NCBI RefSeq assembly: GCF_000422865.1
Contig: NZ_KE383936.1
Location: 222,456-286,455 of the forward strand
DNA from: Oceanospirillum maris DSM 6286
GTDB taxonomy: Bacteria > Pseudomonadota > Gammaproteobacteria > Pseudomonadales > Halomonadaceae
Direction of reading: 5' to 3'
Length of the DNA stretch: 64,000 nt
Positions 34,815 to 43,512 of the stretch are shown here, piece after piece (the stretch's first letter is position 1; every line of letters begins with the position of its first letter). Below the pieces are notes generated by a model. The model had not been told where the DNA came from and did not search any database. It was given only the letters and a program-made list of their open reading frames with translations. The translations under genes were made by a program, and so were the position numbers.

Positions 34815-35159
34815 CTAAGGGCTGTACTTATTTTTTAGCATGTCTCGCCGAGTTAAAACATCTTTGCGTATATGCTCTGTACCACCCTGGGAGCGCTCTA
34901 ATTGGTAAATAAAGGCAATAACTTCAGCGATAGCCATATAGAGTAGCTCTGGAATTTCGTCTCCAATATCTACTTGAGCTAAGGCTTGAACGAGGCCTTT
35001 ATCTTCGTAAACTGGGATATCATTTTCGCGGGCTAGTCGAACAATTTCATCCGCAAGTAAGTGTTCGCCCTTGGCGGTGACTCTTGGTGTTGAAAATCCT
35101 TCATATTGTAGAGCCACTGCTTTTTTCTGAGGTATATTTTCTGGGGGCTGTGTACTCAT
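34815..35159 (-). CDS. FlhB C-terminal-domain homologue (FlhX-like)
   Basis: 114-residue soluble protein homologous to the part of FlhB after its cleavage site: AVALQYEGFSTPRVTAKGEH aligns with FAVALKYDENGMGAPELLAK, and IGDEIPELLYMAIAEVIAFI with IGDVIPEGLYMAVAQVLAYV of FlhB. It lacks the NPTH autocleavage motif and all membrane segments. Such proteins (FlhX/YlqH type) can partly substitute for the FlhB C-terminal fragment in other bacteria. Its start overlaps the stop of the upstream FliK-like gene (ATGA), so the two are coupled. Confidence 0.88.
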   Translation of the reverse strand: MSTQPPENIPQKKAVALQYEGFSTPRVTAKGEHLLADEIVRLARENDIPVYEDKGLVQALAQVDIGDEIPELLYMAIAEVIAFIYQLERSQGGTEHIRKDVLTRRDMLKNKYSP

Positions 35160-37231
35160 GCTTTTAAACTCACTAACCCAGGTTGAGGTTTGCTTTCCGG
35201 CTTGCCAGCTTGGCAGCGTACTTCTTCGACAACAATACCCAAACTGTTTAAACGTTCTTTTAATTCATGTAGCTGCTTGCTGACATTAGGCAAGTGGCTA
35301 TCTTCTTCAACCCAAAGATGAGTGGATAGCTTTTCGCCTTGATAAAGCAATCGGGCGTGTAGCTGGCCTAGTTCTGGTGGGGCAAAAGATAGATTAATAA
35401 CCCATCGGCGTTGATAATCTTCATCCGCCGTAGGCTGTTGATCTTCTGGCCATATTTCTTGCTCAATTTTGACCTTAACCTCAGACAGCTGACTGTTAAA
35501 CATGATAGGAAGATCTGTTTGTACACCTTGAGTGGCCGCGCCTTGGTCTGCCCCGCGAGCTGCAGGACTACTTTGTAGTTGATTACTACGAACGCGAGCC
35601 AACCCCTCTTGTAGCGATCGTACAAGCTGGCCTTGGGTGCTTTGCTTACTATCGGCTGCATCGACATTGCCACGGTTACCACCAGATGAGTCTTGTCCCC
35701 GTTCAGCGTTCGATCCCCCCCGCGTTAACTGGCGGAAAATCTGAAAAAATGCACCTTTAAGGTCATCGCCAACGGCTGCTATCGGCGCTCCTTGCGGGGC
35801 TGCACTGGCTTGCTGAAGCGCTTGCATCATAACCGCCTCATGAAATACGCCGCTTCTTTGCACGCCCTGCTTTACGGTCTGAGCTGATGGGGCGCTTTCA
35901 GATGATAGCTTGAGTGTCGCTTTCTCAATAGTTTGTAAGGCTTGCTGTATAATCGGGTTGTCTCTTACAGCACTCGGTAACTGAGGTAATAACGATTGAA
36001 GGGTCGTTAACGTCTCTGTTACTGGCTTTTGTAGCGGTAATGCTTCCCGTAGTGCGCTCATTGTTGTTTGCTGTAGCGCGGCTTTTTGCAGTGCTTGCTC
36101 ATTAACAACAACGGTTGTACTAGCGGCTTTAGTTTGAATTTGTGGTGGTAACTGAATCTTTAAAATATCAACATGGTCGCCACCGCTCTGTCGAAGCATC
36201 ATCTGAGTGCCCGCTGGCAATGGCTTTATTTGGGTTAGTTCAACGGTTTGACCGGTTTGGGGAATCATAACCCGAATAGATAAATTCTGGTTGCTCAGGG
36301 CGGTTTGTGCTGCTGAAGCAGCCGTTGGCTGAGGCGTATTCGATGCTGGAATATTGCCCGTACTATGAATATTTGTATTTGAGCCTGCCGCTACTGGTGC
36401 CGATGCTGCCGATAGAGTAGATGATACAGATGTTGTGGATGCTGTTGGCTGTGGTGTTGCCGTTGGAGATGCTAAAAGATTGCTTAGTTGGTTTAACACA
36501 GTGCCAGCGGTACGAGTTGCGCCTGCAGTATTGGTTAATCCACTTGTGGCATTGGCTAAGGCGGCGGCAAGCGTTGCTGCTGTTTGAGCATTAACCTGAT
36601 TAACTAAAGCTTGTGCAGCTGTTTGAGGTGTTGCTTGGGTATTATTTTGTGCTGTCTGCGGGCTGTTTGTTTGAGCGGTTACTTGAGTTTGAGCTGCTGT
36701 TTGAATCGCCGCCGTTTGAGCTTGAACTGTGGCTTGAGTTGCTGTCTGAGCTGTTGTTGACTGAGCTACTGTTGATTGAGCCGTCGCTTGGGCGGCGCTT
36801 GCCTGAGCGAGCACGGCATTAGTTGCGGCGGCAACGGATGCTTGAGCTTGTGCTGCGGCGTGGGTCACTTGCGCAGGCATTGGGCTGGCTTGTGTCGATA
36901 TTTGGGCGGCTTGCGCAGGTGTTTGAGTCGCTTGTGTCGATGTATTGGCAATTTGCCCAGATGCTTGGGCTGGATTTTGTCCAGAAGCCTGCGTAGAGCC
37001 ACTGTTAGTGGCTACTTGAGTGCTTTGGCTAGGCTGTCCCGATTGACCCGATGAAGCTCCACCACCACCAGAGTTTTGATTTTGAGGTGCGGCTGTCTCA
37101 GGCACTTGAACAACTGCCATAGCGGTTTGGCCTTGGCTTAAGCCAGTACTGCCACTGACAGCAGAGCGTATAGCTCCTATCAAAGCCATCATTTGTTGGT
37201 CGACGCGTGACTGAAGGACTTGATCTAACAT
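35156..37231 (-). CDS. Second FliK-domain protein with Ala/Gln/Thr-rich region
   Basis: 691 residues. The first half is extreme low complexity (Ala, Gln, Thr, Ser; e.g. AQSTTAQTATQATVQAQTAA) and probably disordered. The C-terminal domain, near residues 590-680, is FliK-like: WVINLSFAPPELGQLHARLL carries the LxPxxLG pattern, then LKERLNSLGIVVEEVRCQAG. It is paired with the FlhX-like gene, mirroring the FliK-FlhB partnership. Comparable pairs occur between che and ccm genes in Pseudomonas. A sigma-28-type promoter lies about 170 bases upstream. Whether it acts in hook-length control or elsewhere is not visible. Confidence 0.85.
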   Translation of the reverse strand: MLDQVLQSRVDQQMMALIGAIRSAVSGSTGLSQGQTAMAVVQVPETAAPQNQNSGGGGASSGQSGQPSQSTQVATNSGSTQASGQNPAQASGQIANTSTQATQTPAQAAQISTQASPMPAQVTHAAAQAQASVAAATNAVLAQASAAQATAQSTVAQSTTAQTATQATVQAQTAAIQTAAQTQVTAQTNSPQTAQNNTQATPQTAAQALVNQVNAQTAATLAAALANATSGLTNTAGATRTAGTVLNQLSNLLASPTATPQPTASTTSVSSTLSAASAPVAAGSNTNIHSTGNIPASNTPQPTAASAAQTALSNQNLSIRVMIPQTGQTVELTQIKPLPAGTQMMLRQSGGDHVDILKIQLPPQIQTKAASTTVVVNEQALQKAALQQTTMSALREALPLQKPVTETLTTLQSLLPQLPSAVRDNPIIQQALQTIEKATLKLSSESAPSAQTVKQGVQRSGVFHEAVMMQALQQASAAPQGAPIAAVGDDLKGAFFQIFRQLTRGGSNAERGQDSSGGNRGNVDAADSKQSTQGQLVRSLQEGLARVRSNQLQSSPAARGADQGAATQGVQTDLPIMFNSQLSEVKVKIEQEIWPEDQQPTADEDYQRRWVINLSFAPPELGQLHARLLYQGEKLSTHLWVEEDSHLPNVSKQLHELKERLNSLGIVVEEVRCQAGKPESKPQPGLVSLKA

Positions 37232-37272
37232 AACAACCTGTTTCTACAGCATGTTTATAGGCCACTTTAAAT

Positions 37273-37302
37273 GCCAAGCAGACCTTGATGCAGGTCTGTG
37301 GC
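37273..37302. repeat. Hairpin in leader of second fliK-like gene
   Basis: GCCA-ag-CAGACCT-tgatgc-AGGTCTG-TGGC forms an 11-bp stem with a 2-base bulge, starting about 40 bases upstream of the fliK-like ATG. It would lie in the leader of a transcript from the sigma-28 site at 37410-37436. No T tract follows on either strand. Confidence 0.6.
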
Positions 37303-37409
37303 GCAATAAAGTGAATCGTAGTAAAGTGCGCTCTTTTATAAGCTGATCTGGGTGCCGCCTGCCCAGGTAATGTTCTATTTATTTTAGACCGTTTTAACCG
37401 CTTAGGTAA

Positions 37410-37436
37410 TTATCGGCAGGTTCATCAAAAAGGTTA
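37410..37436 (-). promoter_or_regulatory. Sigma-28 (FliA) promoter for fliK-like/flhX-like pair
   Basis: On the minus strand the sequence reads TAACCTTT-N11-GCCGATAA. The -10 box is a perfect 8/8 match to the sigma-28 consensus, the spacing is exact, and the -35 matches 6 of 8 of TAAAGTTT. It faces the fliK-like gene, leaving a leader of about 170 bases, and lies 5 bases upstream of the ccmA start on the opposite strand. Confidence 0.65.
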
Positions 37437-37441
37437 GATAC

Positions 37442-38089
37442 GTGCAAGTATTGCTATCAGGGCAAGGTCTGTCATGTGAACGAGATGATCGTTTACTTTT
37501 TAAAGATCTCGATTTTAAACTGCATTGCGGCGATGTGTTGCAAGTAGCGGGGCCTAATGGAACGGGTAAAACCTCGCTGCTGCGTATCCTTGCAGGCCTA
37601 TTGCCTGACTATGATGGTGAACTTTATTTCCAAGGTCGCGCCATACATGACGACCCCGATATATTTCGTGAGAACCTGTTATTTATCGGCCATCAACCGG
37701 GTATTAAGCTTAACTTGACCCCTGAAGAAAACCTCCGCTGGTATCAATCACTTTACCATCCTGCCAACAAAGAGCAGATTTTTCACGCATTAGCTCAAGT
37801 AAAATTAACCGGCTTTGAAGATGTGCCCTGCTATACGCTCTCTGCAGGACAGCATCGGCGCGTGGCCTTGGCTCGTTTATTTTTGCAGGGTGCCCCTTTG
37901 TGGATTTTGGATGAACCTTTTACTGCAATTGATCAGGCTGGGGTTAAAGAGGTTGAGCAGCTTATTGCTGACCATGCTAAAAACGGAGGGGGCGTTATCT
38001 TGACCACGCATCACAATCTTTCCCTGCCAACGGAACTTAACGTTATACAGCTGGGTCAGAGACAGCAATCTGAAACGGAGCAAACTTGA
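37442..38089 (+). CDS. ccmA: Heme exporter ATP-binding protein CcmA
   Basis: ATPase of the CcmAB(CD) ABC complex that releases holo-CcmE during cytochrome c maturation. 215 residues, GTG start with AAGG nearby. Walker A GPNGTGKTSL (37-46), signature TLSAGQHRRVALARLFL, Walker B LWILDEPFTAID. First gene of the ccm operon; its stop overlaps ccmB by one base. The sigma-28 site of the divergent flagellar pair sits directly upstream, so the two transcription units share the 210-base gap. Confidence 0.96.
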   Translation: MQVLLSGQGLSCERDDRLLFKDLDFKLHCGDVLQVAGPNGTGKTSLLRILAGLLPDYDGELYFQGRAIHDDPDIFRENLLFIGHQPGIKLNLTPEENLRWYQSLYHPANKEQIFHALAQVKLTGFEDVPCYTLSAGQHRRVALARLFLQGAPLWILDEPFTAIDQAGVKEVEQLIADHAKNGGGVILTTHHNLSLPTELNVIQLGQRQQSETEQT

Positions 38090-38826
38090 TGGCTAATGAT
38101 AAACATAGTCTTCGGGTTACTGATAAATATAGTCCTCAGGTTATCTCGGTTAGCAGTTGGCGAGCATTTACTGGAACCTTAAAGCGAGATCTACTATTGG
38201 TCTTTCGTCGTCGTTCTGATGTTGTAAACCCTCTGTTGTTTTTTACGATTGTTGTTACTCTTTTTCCTTTGGGGATTAGTCCTGAATCTGAATTTTTAGC
38301 ACAAATTGCAGCAGGTGTGCTTTGGGTTGCTGCATTGTTGGCGACGTTGTTGTCTTTGGATAGCCTGTTTCAGCAGGATATGGCCGATGGTTCTTTAGAA
38401 CAGCTTGTGATTAGCCCGCATCCGTTAGCCGTTATGGTGTTATCTAAGGTGTTGGTACATTGGCTTGTAACAGGGCTGCCTCTAACCCTGTTGGCACCTT
38501 TACTTGCTGTTATGATGTTTTTGCCTGATGAAGGCTATAGCACCCTGTTTTTAACATTGCTAATGGGAACGCCGACATTGAGTTTGGTTGGTGCTATTGG
38601 CGCGGCACTAACGGTGGGCTTGCGTCGAACCGGAGTGTTAATGACGCTACTGATTTTACCTCTGTATATTCCGGTTTTGATCTTTGGAACTGGAGCCGTG
38701 ATATCTGCGGTTAATGGTATGGCAGTGGCAGGACATCTCGCTATCATGGGGGCGATGTTGATGGTAGCCCTTGTGATGGCACCTTTAGCTGCGGGTGCTG
38801 CATTACGCATCAGCCTGAATGGTTAA
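38089..38826 (+). CDS. ccmB: Heme exporter membrane protein CcmB
   Basis: Permease partner of CcmA, with six predicted transmembrane segments. 245 residues from the ATG at 38089. The family region begins at FTGTLKRDLLLVFRRRSDVV; LDSLFQQDMADGSLEQL is also typical. The roughly 25 residues before it form an N-terminal extension compared with usual CcmB, built on a tandem 24-base repeat (DKHSLRVT / DKYSPQVI). ccmC follows after 27 bases. Confidence 0.94.
   Translation: MANDKHSLRVTDKYSPQVISVSSWRAFTGTLKRDLLLVFRRRSDVVNPLLFFTIVVTLFPLGISPESEFLAQIAAGVLWVAALLATLLSLDSLFQQDMADGSLEQLVISPHPLAVMVLSKVLVHWLVTGLPLTLLAPLLAVMMFLPDEGYSTLFLTLLMGTPTLSLVGAIGAALTVGLRRTGVLMTLLILPLYIPVLIFGTGAVISAVNGMAVAGHLAIMGAMLMVALVMAPLAAGAALRISLNG
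38098..38145 (+). repeat. 24-bp tandem duplication at ccmB 5' end
   Basis: 38098-38121 and 38122-38145 match at 19 of 24 bases and stay in frame, doubling an 8-residue segment near the ccmB N terminus. Three of five differences are at third codon positions or conservative, suggesting an older event than the one in flrB. Confidence 0.85.
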
Positions 38827-38853
38827 CCGAATAAGAGAGTTTGAGTAAGCATC

Positions 38854-39603
38854 ATGTGGAAAACATTTGTCGCTTGGTTTCATCGAATGGGCTCGCCAAA
38901 GTGGTTTTATGACATTACGGGGCGTTGGATTCCTTGGTTTGCCGTGGCATCGGCGCTGCTCTTGATTGCAGGCACCGTTTGGGCTTTAGCGTTTGCCCCT
39001 GAAGATTATCAACAAGGCAACAGTTTTCGGATTATCTATATCCATGTTCCTGCCGCCATTTTAGCGCAGTCTATTTTCTTTCTTATGGCGATGGCCGGCG
39101 CTGTTGGGCTTATTTGGAAGATGAAAGTGGCTGATATGGTGGCTAAATCCTGCGCACCTATCGGTGCCAGCATGACGTTTATTGCACTATTTACCGGAGC
39201 CGTTTGGGGTAAACCCACATGGGGCGCATGGTGGGTTTGGGATGCCCGTCTTACGGCGATGCTTATTCTTTTGTTCCTTTATTTTGGTGTTATAGCACTT
39301 CAGTCTGCATTTGATAGTAAGCAGTCGGGGGCGAGAGCCAGCGCTATTCTCTCCTTGGTGGGGGTTGTTAATATTCCTATCATTAAATACTCGGTGGAGT
39401 GGTGGAATACTCTGCACCAGCCTGCCACTTTCACGTTAACGGAGAAGCCAGCGATGCCTGCTGAAATGTGGGTGCCACTTTTAGTGATGGTTATCGGCTT
39501 TTATTGTTTCTTTGGCACAATTCTTATGATGCGTACCCGTAATGAAATTTTAGAACGGGAGAAACGTACCCATTGGGTTCAGGGACTATTGAGTAAAAAG
39601 TAA
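38854..39603 (+). CDS. ccmC: Heme handling protein CcmC
   Basis: Inner-membrane protein that loads heme onto CcmE. 249 residues with six predicted helices. The tryptophan-rich WWD motif is intact ([20 protein letters not shown]), flanked by a periplasmic histidine in [14 protein letters not shown] and a second in [12 protein letters not shown], the expected heme ligands. Its stop shares bases with the ccmD start. Confidence 0.96.
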   Translation: MWKTFVAWFHRMGSPKWFYDITGRWIPWFAVASALLLIAGTVWALAFAPEDYQQGNSFRIIYIHVPAAILAQSIFFLMAMAGAVGLIWKMKVADMVAKSCAPIGASMTFIALFTGAVWGKPTWGAWWVWDARLTAMLILLFLYFGVIALQSAFDSKQSGARASAILSLVGVVNIPIIKYSVEWWNTLHQPATFTLTEKPAMPAEMWVPLLVMVIGFYCFFGTILMMRTRNEILEREKRTHWVQGLLSKK

Positions 39604-39782
39604 TGTATTTTGATTCTTTTTCTGAGTTTTTAAATATGGGCGGCCACGGACTTTATGTCTGGTTGGCGTATGGGTTGAGTGCGGTATTAATTGTTATTAA
39701 TGTGGTCTTGCCTGTCATGCACAAACGTCAGTTGATTAAAGAGCAGGCGCGTAAGCAGCGTCGGGAGCAACAATCCTCATGA
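39603..39782 (+). CDS. ccmD: Heme exporter small subunit CcmD
   Basis: 59-residue membrane protein that keeps CcmE bound to the CcmABC complex and aids its release. The ATG at 39603 overlaps the ccmC stop (TAATG) and its TGA overlaps the ccmE ATG (ATGA). The product starts [20 protein letters not shown], the CcmD signature, followed by one transmembrane helix ([15 protein letters not shown]) and a basic cytoplasmic tail ending [10 protein letters not shown]. Position between ccmC and ccmE confirms it. Confidence 0.95.
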   Translation: MYFDSFSEFLNMGGHGLYVWLAYGLSAVLIVINVVLPVMHKRQLIKEQARKQRREQQSS

Positions 39783-40222
39783 ATCCAAAACGTAAAAAGA
39801 AACTTATTCTACTCAGCTCTATGGTTGCGGCTGTTGCCGTAGCCGTTGGCTTGGTGCTGTTTGCCTTATCAGAAAATATCAACCTGTTCTATACGCCAAC
39901 CCAGATCGCCCAAGGTGAAGCACCCGTTGGGCAGCGGATTCGTGCGGGGGGCATGGTTGTAGAAGGTAGCATCGAGCGAGCACGAGATAGCCTAGATGTT
40001 CAGTTTGCAGTAACCGACTATAAGCACGAGGTTATTGTTAAGTACAGTGGCATCCTGCCGGATCTATTTCGTGAAGGCCAAGGTATTGTTGCCATGGGTT
40101 CGATGAACGACCAAGGTGACTTTGAGGCCTCGGAAGTGCTGGCAAAACATGATGAAAATTATATGCCGCCAGAAGTTGAAGCGGCACTGAAGGCCAGTGC
40201 CGAAACAGCTGCGATAGAGTAG
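39779..40222 (+). CDS. ccmE: Heme chaperone CcmE
   Basis: Periplasmic, membrane-anchored chaperone that binds heme covalently and passes it to apocytochromes. 147 residues: N-terminal anchor ([20 protein letters not shown]), beta-barrel domain, then the heme site [13 protein letters not shown] with the covalent His124 and Tyr128. Length and motif spacing are normal. A strong terminator follows, so ccmF onward may be a separate transcript or depend on read-through. Confidence 0.97.
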   Translation: MNPKRKKKLILLSSMVAAVAVAVGLVLFALSENINLFYTPTQIAQGEAPVGQRIRAGGMVVEGSIERARDSLDVQFAVTDYKHEVIVKYSGILPDLFREGQGIVAMGSMNDQGDFEASEVLAKHDENYMPPEVEAALKASAETAAIE

Positions 40223-40239
40223 TTAAGCGTTAAAAAAAT

Positions 40240-40263
40240 CCCGATTTTTATCGGGCTTTTTTT
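40240..40263 (+). terminator. Terminator after ccmE
   Basis: CCCGAT-TTTT-ATCGGG followed by C and eight T residues; A-rich sequence on the left extends the stem. It lies 18 bases after the ccmE stop and splits ccmABCDE from ccmFGHI. The 188-base gap to ccmF (40223-40410) otherwise shows an AT-rich stretch that could hold a promoter, but no site is clear. Confidence 0.88.
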
Positions 40264-40410
40264 GTTAGGCCTTCGGCTTATTTTTGTAAGGTCTTAAGTT
40301 TATATGAAAGTGAGGCTATCCGTTTTTCTATTTAACTCGTTTTTCTATTTGTTTTACCTAATTTGAAATCGCAATAAAGAATACGCTTTTTAGACATCAC
40401 CGAGGTTACT

Positions 40411-42501
40411 ATGACCGGACTTATGATCCCTGAACTGGGTCACTACGCGCTGATTATTGCGTTAGTGATGGCTCTTATTCAGGCTGTTGTTCCCCTATTG
40501 GGCGCTCAGCTCAAAATGACTGGATGGATGAGCTATGGTCCACCGATGGTATGGGGGCAGTTTTTCTTTATCTCGTTGGCATTGGTTATTTTAGCCTATG
40601 CTTTTGTCACGGATGATTTCTCGGTTGTTTATGTCGCAAACAACTCCAATAGTGCACTGCCCGATGCTTATAAAGTTAGCGCCGTATGGGGTGGGCATGA
40701 AGGCTCTCTACTGCTGTGGGTCTGGATTTTGGCAGCCTGGAGTTTTGCTGTCACTCTGTTCAGTAAAAGCTTACCGGATGACATGTTGGCGCGAGTGATC
40801 TCTGTGCTAGGTATGATCAGCGTAGGGTTTACCTCCTTTATTTTGTTAACGTCAAATCCATTTGATCGGCATTTACCACAGTTTCCTGTCGATGGTGGTG
40901 ATCTTAATCCACTGCTGCAAGATTTTGGCCTAATCGTTCATCCTCCTATGCTTTATATGGGATATGTGGGTTTCTCTGTTGCCTTTGCTTTTGCCATTGC
41001 CGCTTTGATTGGTGGTCGTCTTGATACAGCATGGGCACGCTGGTCTCGCCCGTGGACATCCGTCGCCTGGGCTTTTCTAACGCTGGGTATTGCCCTGGGT
41101 AGTTGGTGGGCCTATTACGAATTAGGCTGGGGCGGCTGGTGGTTCTGGGATCCGGTAGAGAATGCCTCGTTTATGCCGTGGCTTGTGGGGACGGCCTTAA
41201 TGCACTCTCTTGCCGTCACCGAAAAGCGAGGTGTCTTCAAGAACTGGACCGTGCTGTTAGCTATTATTACGTTCTCACTGAGTTTATTAGGCACCTTCTT
41301 AGTTCGGTCTGGTGTTTTGACCTCGGTGCATGCTTTTGCTACCGACCCTGATCGAGGCTATTACATTCTGGCAATGCTGGTGATCAGTATTGGTGGCTCT
41401 TTTGTTCTTTATGCTCTACGTGCCCCAGAAGCAAAAGCGAAGATCGGTTTTAGCTGGCTTTCCCGTGAGTTCTTCCTGCTGCTGAATAACATCATACTGG
41501 TGATCGTTATGGTTACGGTGTTGCTCGGAACGCTGTATCCATTGCTATTGGATGCGATGGGCTTAGGAAAAATTTCCGTTGGCCCTCCGTATTTTAACGC
41601 TGTGTTTGTGCCTCTTATGAGTGTACTTGGCATCTTTATGGGTCTTGGCCCTGCGTCTCGTTGGAAAGATATTAGCTTCTCGGTACTGAAAAAACGCATC
41701 TGGTTAGCGGGCGTTTTGAGTCTTGGCTTAGGGGCTGCTCTACCCTTTATGATGGATGGCACATGGAATACCTACGTTTTTGTTGGTATGACACTTGCTT
41801 TCTGGATCACCTTTACTCAGCTGCGGGATATGAACGAGAAGCTGAAAAATAAGGGCTGGGGACCTAAAGGGTTGGTGAGTTTAGGCCGTAGTTACTGGGG
41901 GATGGTCTTAGGGCACATCGGTGCAGCGATCACTGTTGTGGGTATGGCTATGGTCGCGAATTACACTATGGAACGTGATGTTCGGTTGATTCCTGGTGGT
42001 AGTGCCGATGCCGGTGAATATCGCTTTGAAATGAAAGAAGTTAAGCATGTTGATGGCCCGAACTGGACCGCAGAACAAGCTGAAATTCGGGTTTATTATA
42101 AGGATGAGCTTGAAGCGGTTATGTATCCACAAAAACGCCGCTATATCGCCCGTAATCAGGTGATGACTGAGGCGGCTATTGATTGGGGGATCTTCCGCGA
42201 TATCTATGTCGCCATGGGAGAGCCTCTTGAAGGTGGTGCTTGGGCGATGCGTGTTCAGCATAAACCCTATGTGCGCTGGTTGTGGATTGGTGGTGTTGTC
42301 ATGACATTAGGTGGACTATTGGCCGCTGTTGATAAACGTTATCGTCGCATGGCTGCCCGTGATATTAAAACCAAAGACTCTGATGTGGGCGGTTCAAATA
42401 GTGAACGTGCTGAACAAAATGTTTCTGGCTTGGATAAGAGCGTCACGAATTTAGACAATCAAGCCATATTAGATAAAAAAACTACAGGAGCTTCGGTATG
42501 A
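40411..42501 (+). CDS. ccmF: Cytochrome c heme lyase subunit CcmF
   Basis: Large inner-membrane protein that attaches heme to the CxxCH motif of apocytochromes together with CcmH. 696 residues, normal. Motifs: WGGHEGSLLLWVWILAAWS, the WWD domain GWGGWWFWDPVENASFMPWL, and heme-ligand histidines in IVHPPMLYMGYV and TSVHAFATDP. The C terminus has an extra polar stretch after KRYRRMAARDIK. Overlaps ccmG by 4 bases. Confidence 0.97.
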   Translation: MTGLMIPELGHYALIIALVMALIQAVVPLLGAQLKMTGWMSYGPPMVWGQFFFISLALVILAYAFVTDDFSVVYVANNSNSALPDAYKVSAVWGGHEGSLLLWVWILAAWSFAVTLFSKSLPDDMLARVISVLGMISVGFTSFILLTSNPFDRHLPQFPVDGGDLNPLLQDFGLIVHPPMLYMGYVGFSVAFAFAIAALIGGRLDTAWARWSRPWTSVAWAFLTLGIALGSWWAYYELGWGGWWFWDPVENASFMPWLVGTALMHSLAVTEKRGVFKNWTVLLAIITFSLSLLGTFLVRSGVLTSVHAFATDPDRGYYILAMLVISIGGSFVLYALRAPEAKAKIGFSWLSREFFLLLNNIILVIVMVTVLLGTLYPLLLDAMGLGKISVGPPYFNAVFVPLMSVLGIFMGLGPASRWKDISFSVLKKRIWLAGVLSLGLGAALPFMMDGTWNTYVFVGMTLAFWITFTQLRDMNEKLKNKGWGPKGLVSLGRSYWGMVLGHIGAAITVVGMAMVANYTMERDVRLIPGGSADAGEYRFEMKEVKHVDGPNWTAEQAEIRVYYKDELEAVMYPQKRRYIARNQVMTEAAIDWGIFRDIYVAMGEPLEGGAWAMRVQHKPYVRWLWIGGVVMTLGGLLAAVDKRYRRMAARDIKTKDSDVGGSNSERAEQNVSGLDKSVTNLDNQAILDKKTTGASV

Positions 42502-43028
42502 AGCGTCGCTTAATGCTGTTTATCCCTTTGGTGGTTTTTTTCATTATGGGGATTTTCCTTTGGCAAGGACTAAAACTCGATCCTCGGGAGCTGCCTTCTG
42601 CCTTGGTGGGTAAGCCTTTTCCAAGCTTTACACTATCGACCGTAAAAAATCCTGAGGCAGCACTAACAGAGGACGTGCTAAAAGGTGAGGTGTCTCTGGT
42701 TAATGTTTGGGCAACTTGGTGTGTATCCTGTCGTCAAGAGCACCCTGAATTGGTTCGTATTGCTCGGGATACGGGGTTAAAGATTTTTGGCTTAAATTAC
42801 AAAGACAGCCGCCCAGAAGCGATTCGTTGGCTAGAAGAATACATGGATCCGTATCAGTTCAGTCTCTATGACAACGATGGTCGCGTTGGTTTGGATTTGG
42901 GGGTTTACGGTGCACCAGAAACCTATATCGTTGATAAAGATGGCATTGTTCGTTACCGCTTTGTGGGGGTGATTGATCGGCAGGTATGGTTGAATGAACT
43001 GCTGCCGGAGGTGAACAAATGGCGTTAA
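42498..43028 (+). CDS. ccmG: Thiol:disulfide oxidoreductase CcmG (DsbE)
   Basis: Membrane-anchored periplasmic thioredoxin-like protein that reduces apocytochrome c cysteines or CcmH. 176 residues: N-terminal anchor (LMLFIPLVVFFIMGIFLW), thioredoxin fold with active site WATWCVSCRQEHPEL (Cys75, Cys78) and cis-proline segment VYGAPETYIVD. The usual family centre is WCPTC or WCVPC; CVSC here is a mild variation. Overlaps ccmH by 10 bases. Confidence 0.95.
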   Translation: MKRRLMLFIPLVVFFIMGIFLWQGLKLDPRELPSALVGKPFPSFTLSTVKNPEAALTEDVLKGEVSLVNVWATWCVSCRQEHPELVRIARDTGLKIFGLNYKDSRPEAIRWLEEYMDPYQFSLYDNDGRVGLDLGVYGAPETYIVDKDGIVRYRFVGVIDRQVWLNELLPEVNKWR

Positions 43029-43510
43029 AGTGGAAAAGAGTATTTGTCGTTGCGTTACTTGCCCTTGTTATAGCTGCAATTAATTTGACGTTAGCGCCTA
43101 AAGTATTCGCCAATATTGAAGCCTTTGAATTTAACGATAGCGAGCTACGTGAACGCTACCAAGATCTAGCGGTAATCCTGCGTTGCCCTAAGTGCCAAAA
43201 CCAGAATATTGTCGACTCTGATGCGCCCATTGCGGCGGACCTTCGGCAACAGGTTTATCGCTTGCTGAATGAAGGCTATAGCGATGATGAGATTTTAGAA
43301 TTTATGGTTGCTCGCTACGGAAATTTTGTTTTGTATGAGCCACCAGTAAACCCTCTCACATACTTACTTTGGTTTGGCCCTTTCGGTCTATTATTACTGG
43401 CCGCTGTGGTGGTTTTTCTGCTGCTAAGAGGTAATAAAAAAGCGGCAAAAGATGCGCAACAGCTGAGCGATCAAGACCGTGAACGCTTAAATAAGCTGTT
43501 AAATAAATAG
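43019..43510 (+). CDS. ccmH: Cytochrome c biogenesis protein CcmH
   Basis: Periplasmic thiol reductant of apocytochromes, working with CcmF. 163 residues: signal/anchor (VVALLALVIAAINLTLA), conserved LRCPKCQNQNIVDSDAPIA with redox Cys56 and Cys59, then RQQVYRLLNEGYSDDEILEF, and a C-terminal transmembrane segment (YLLWFGPFGLLLLAAVVVFL). This is the short, Pseudomonas-type CcmH; the TPR part is encoded separately as ccmI. Confidence 0.95.
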   Translation: MALKWKRVFVVALLALVIAAINLTLAPKVFANIEAFEFNDSELRERYQDLAVILRCPKCQNQNIVDSDAPIAADLRQQVYRLLNEGYSDDEILEFMVARYGNFVLYEPPVNPLTYLLWFGPFGLLLLAAVVVFLLLRGNKKAAKDAQQLSDQDRERLNKLLNK

Positions 43511-43512
43511 AT

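Noticed and set aside
36613-37054. Plus-strand Leu/Glu-rich and Cys/Arg-rich open frames
   Set aside because: They lie opposite the Ala/Gln/Thr-rich part of the second fliK-like gene and reflect its skewed codons; no ribosome sites or family motifs.
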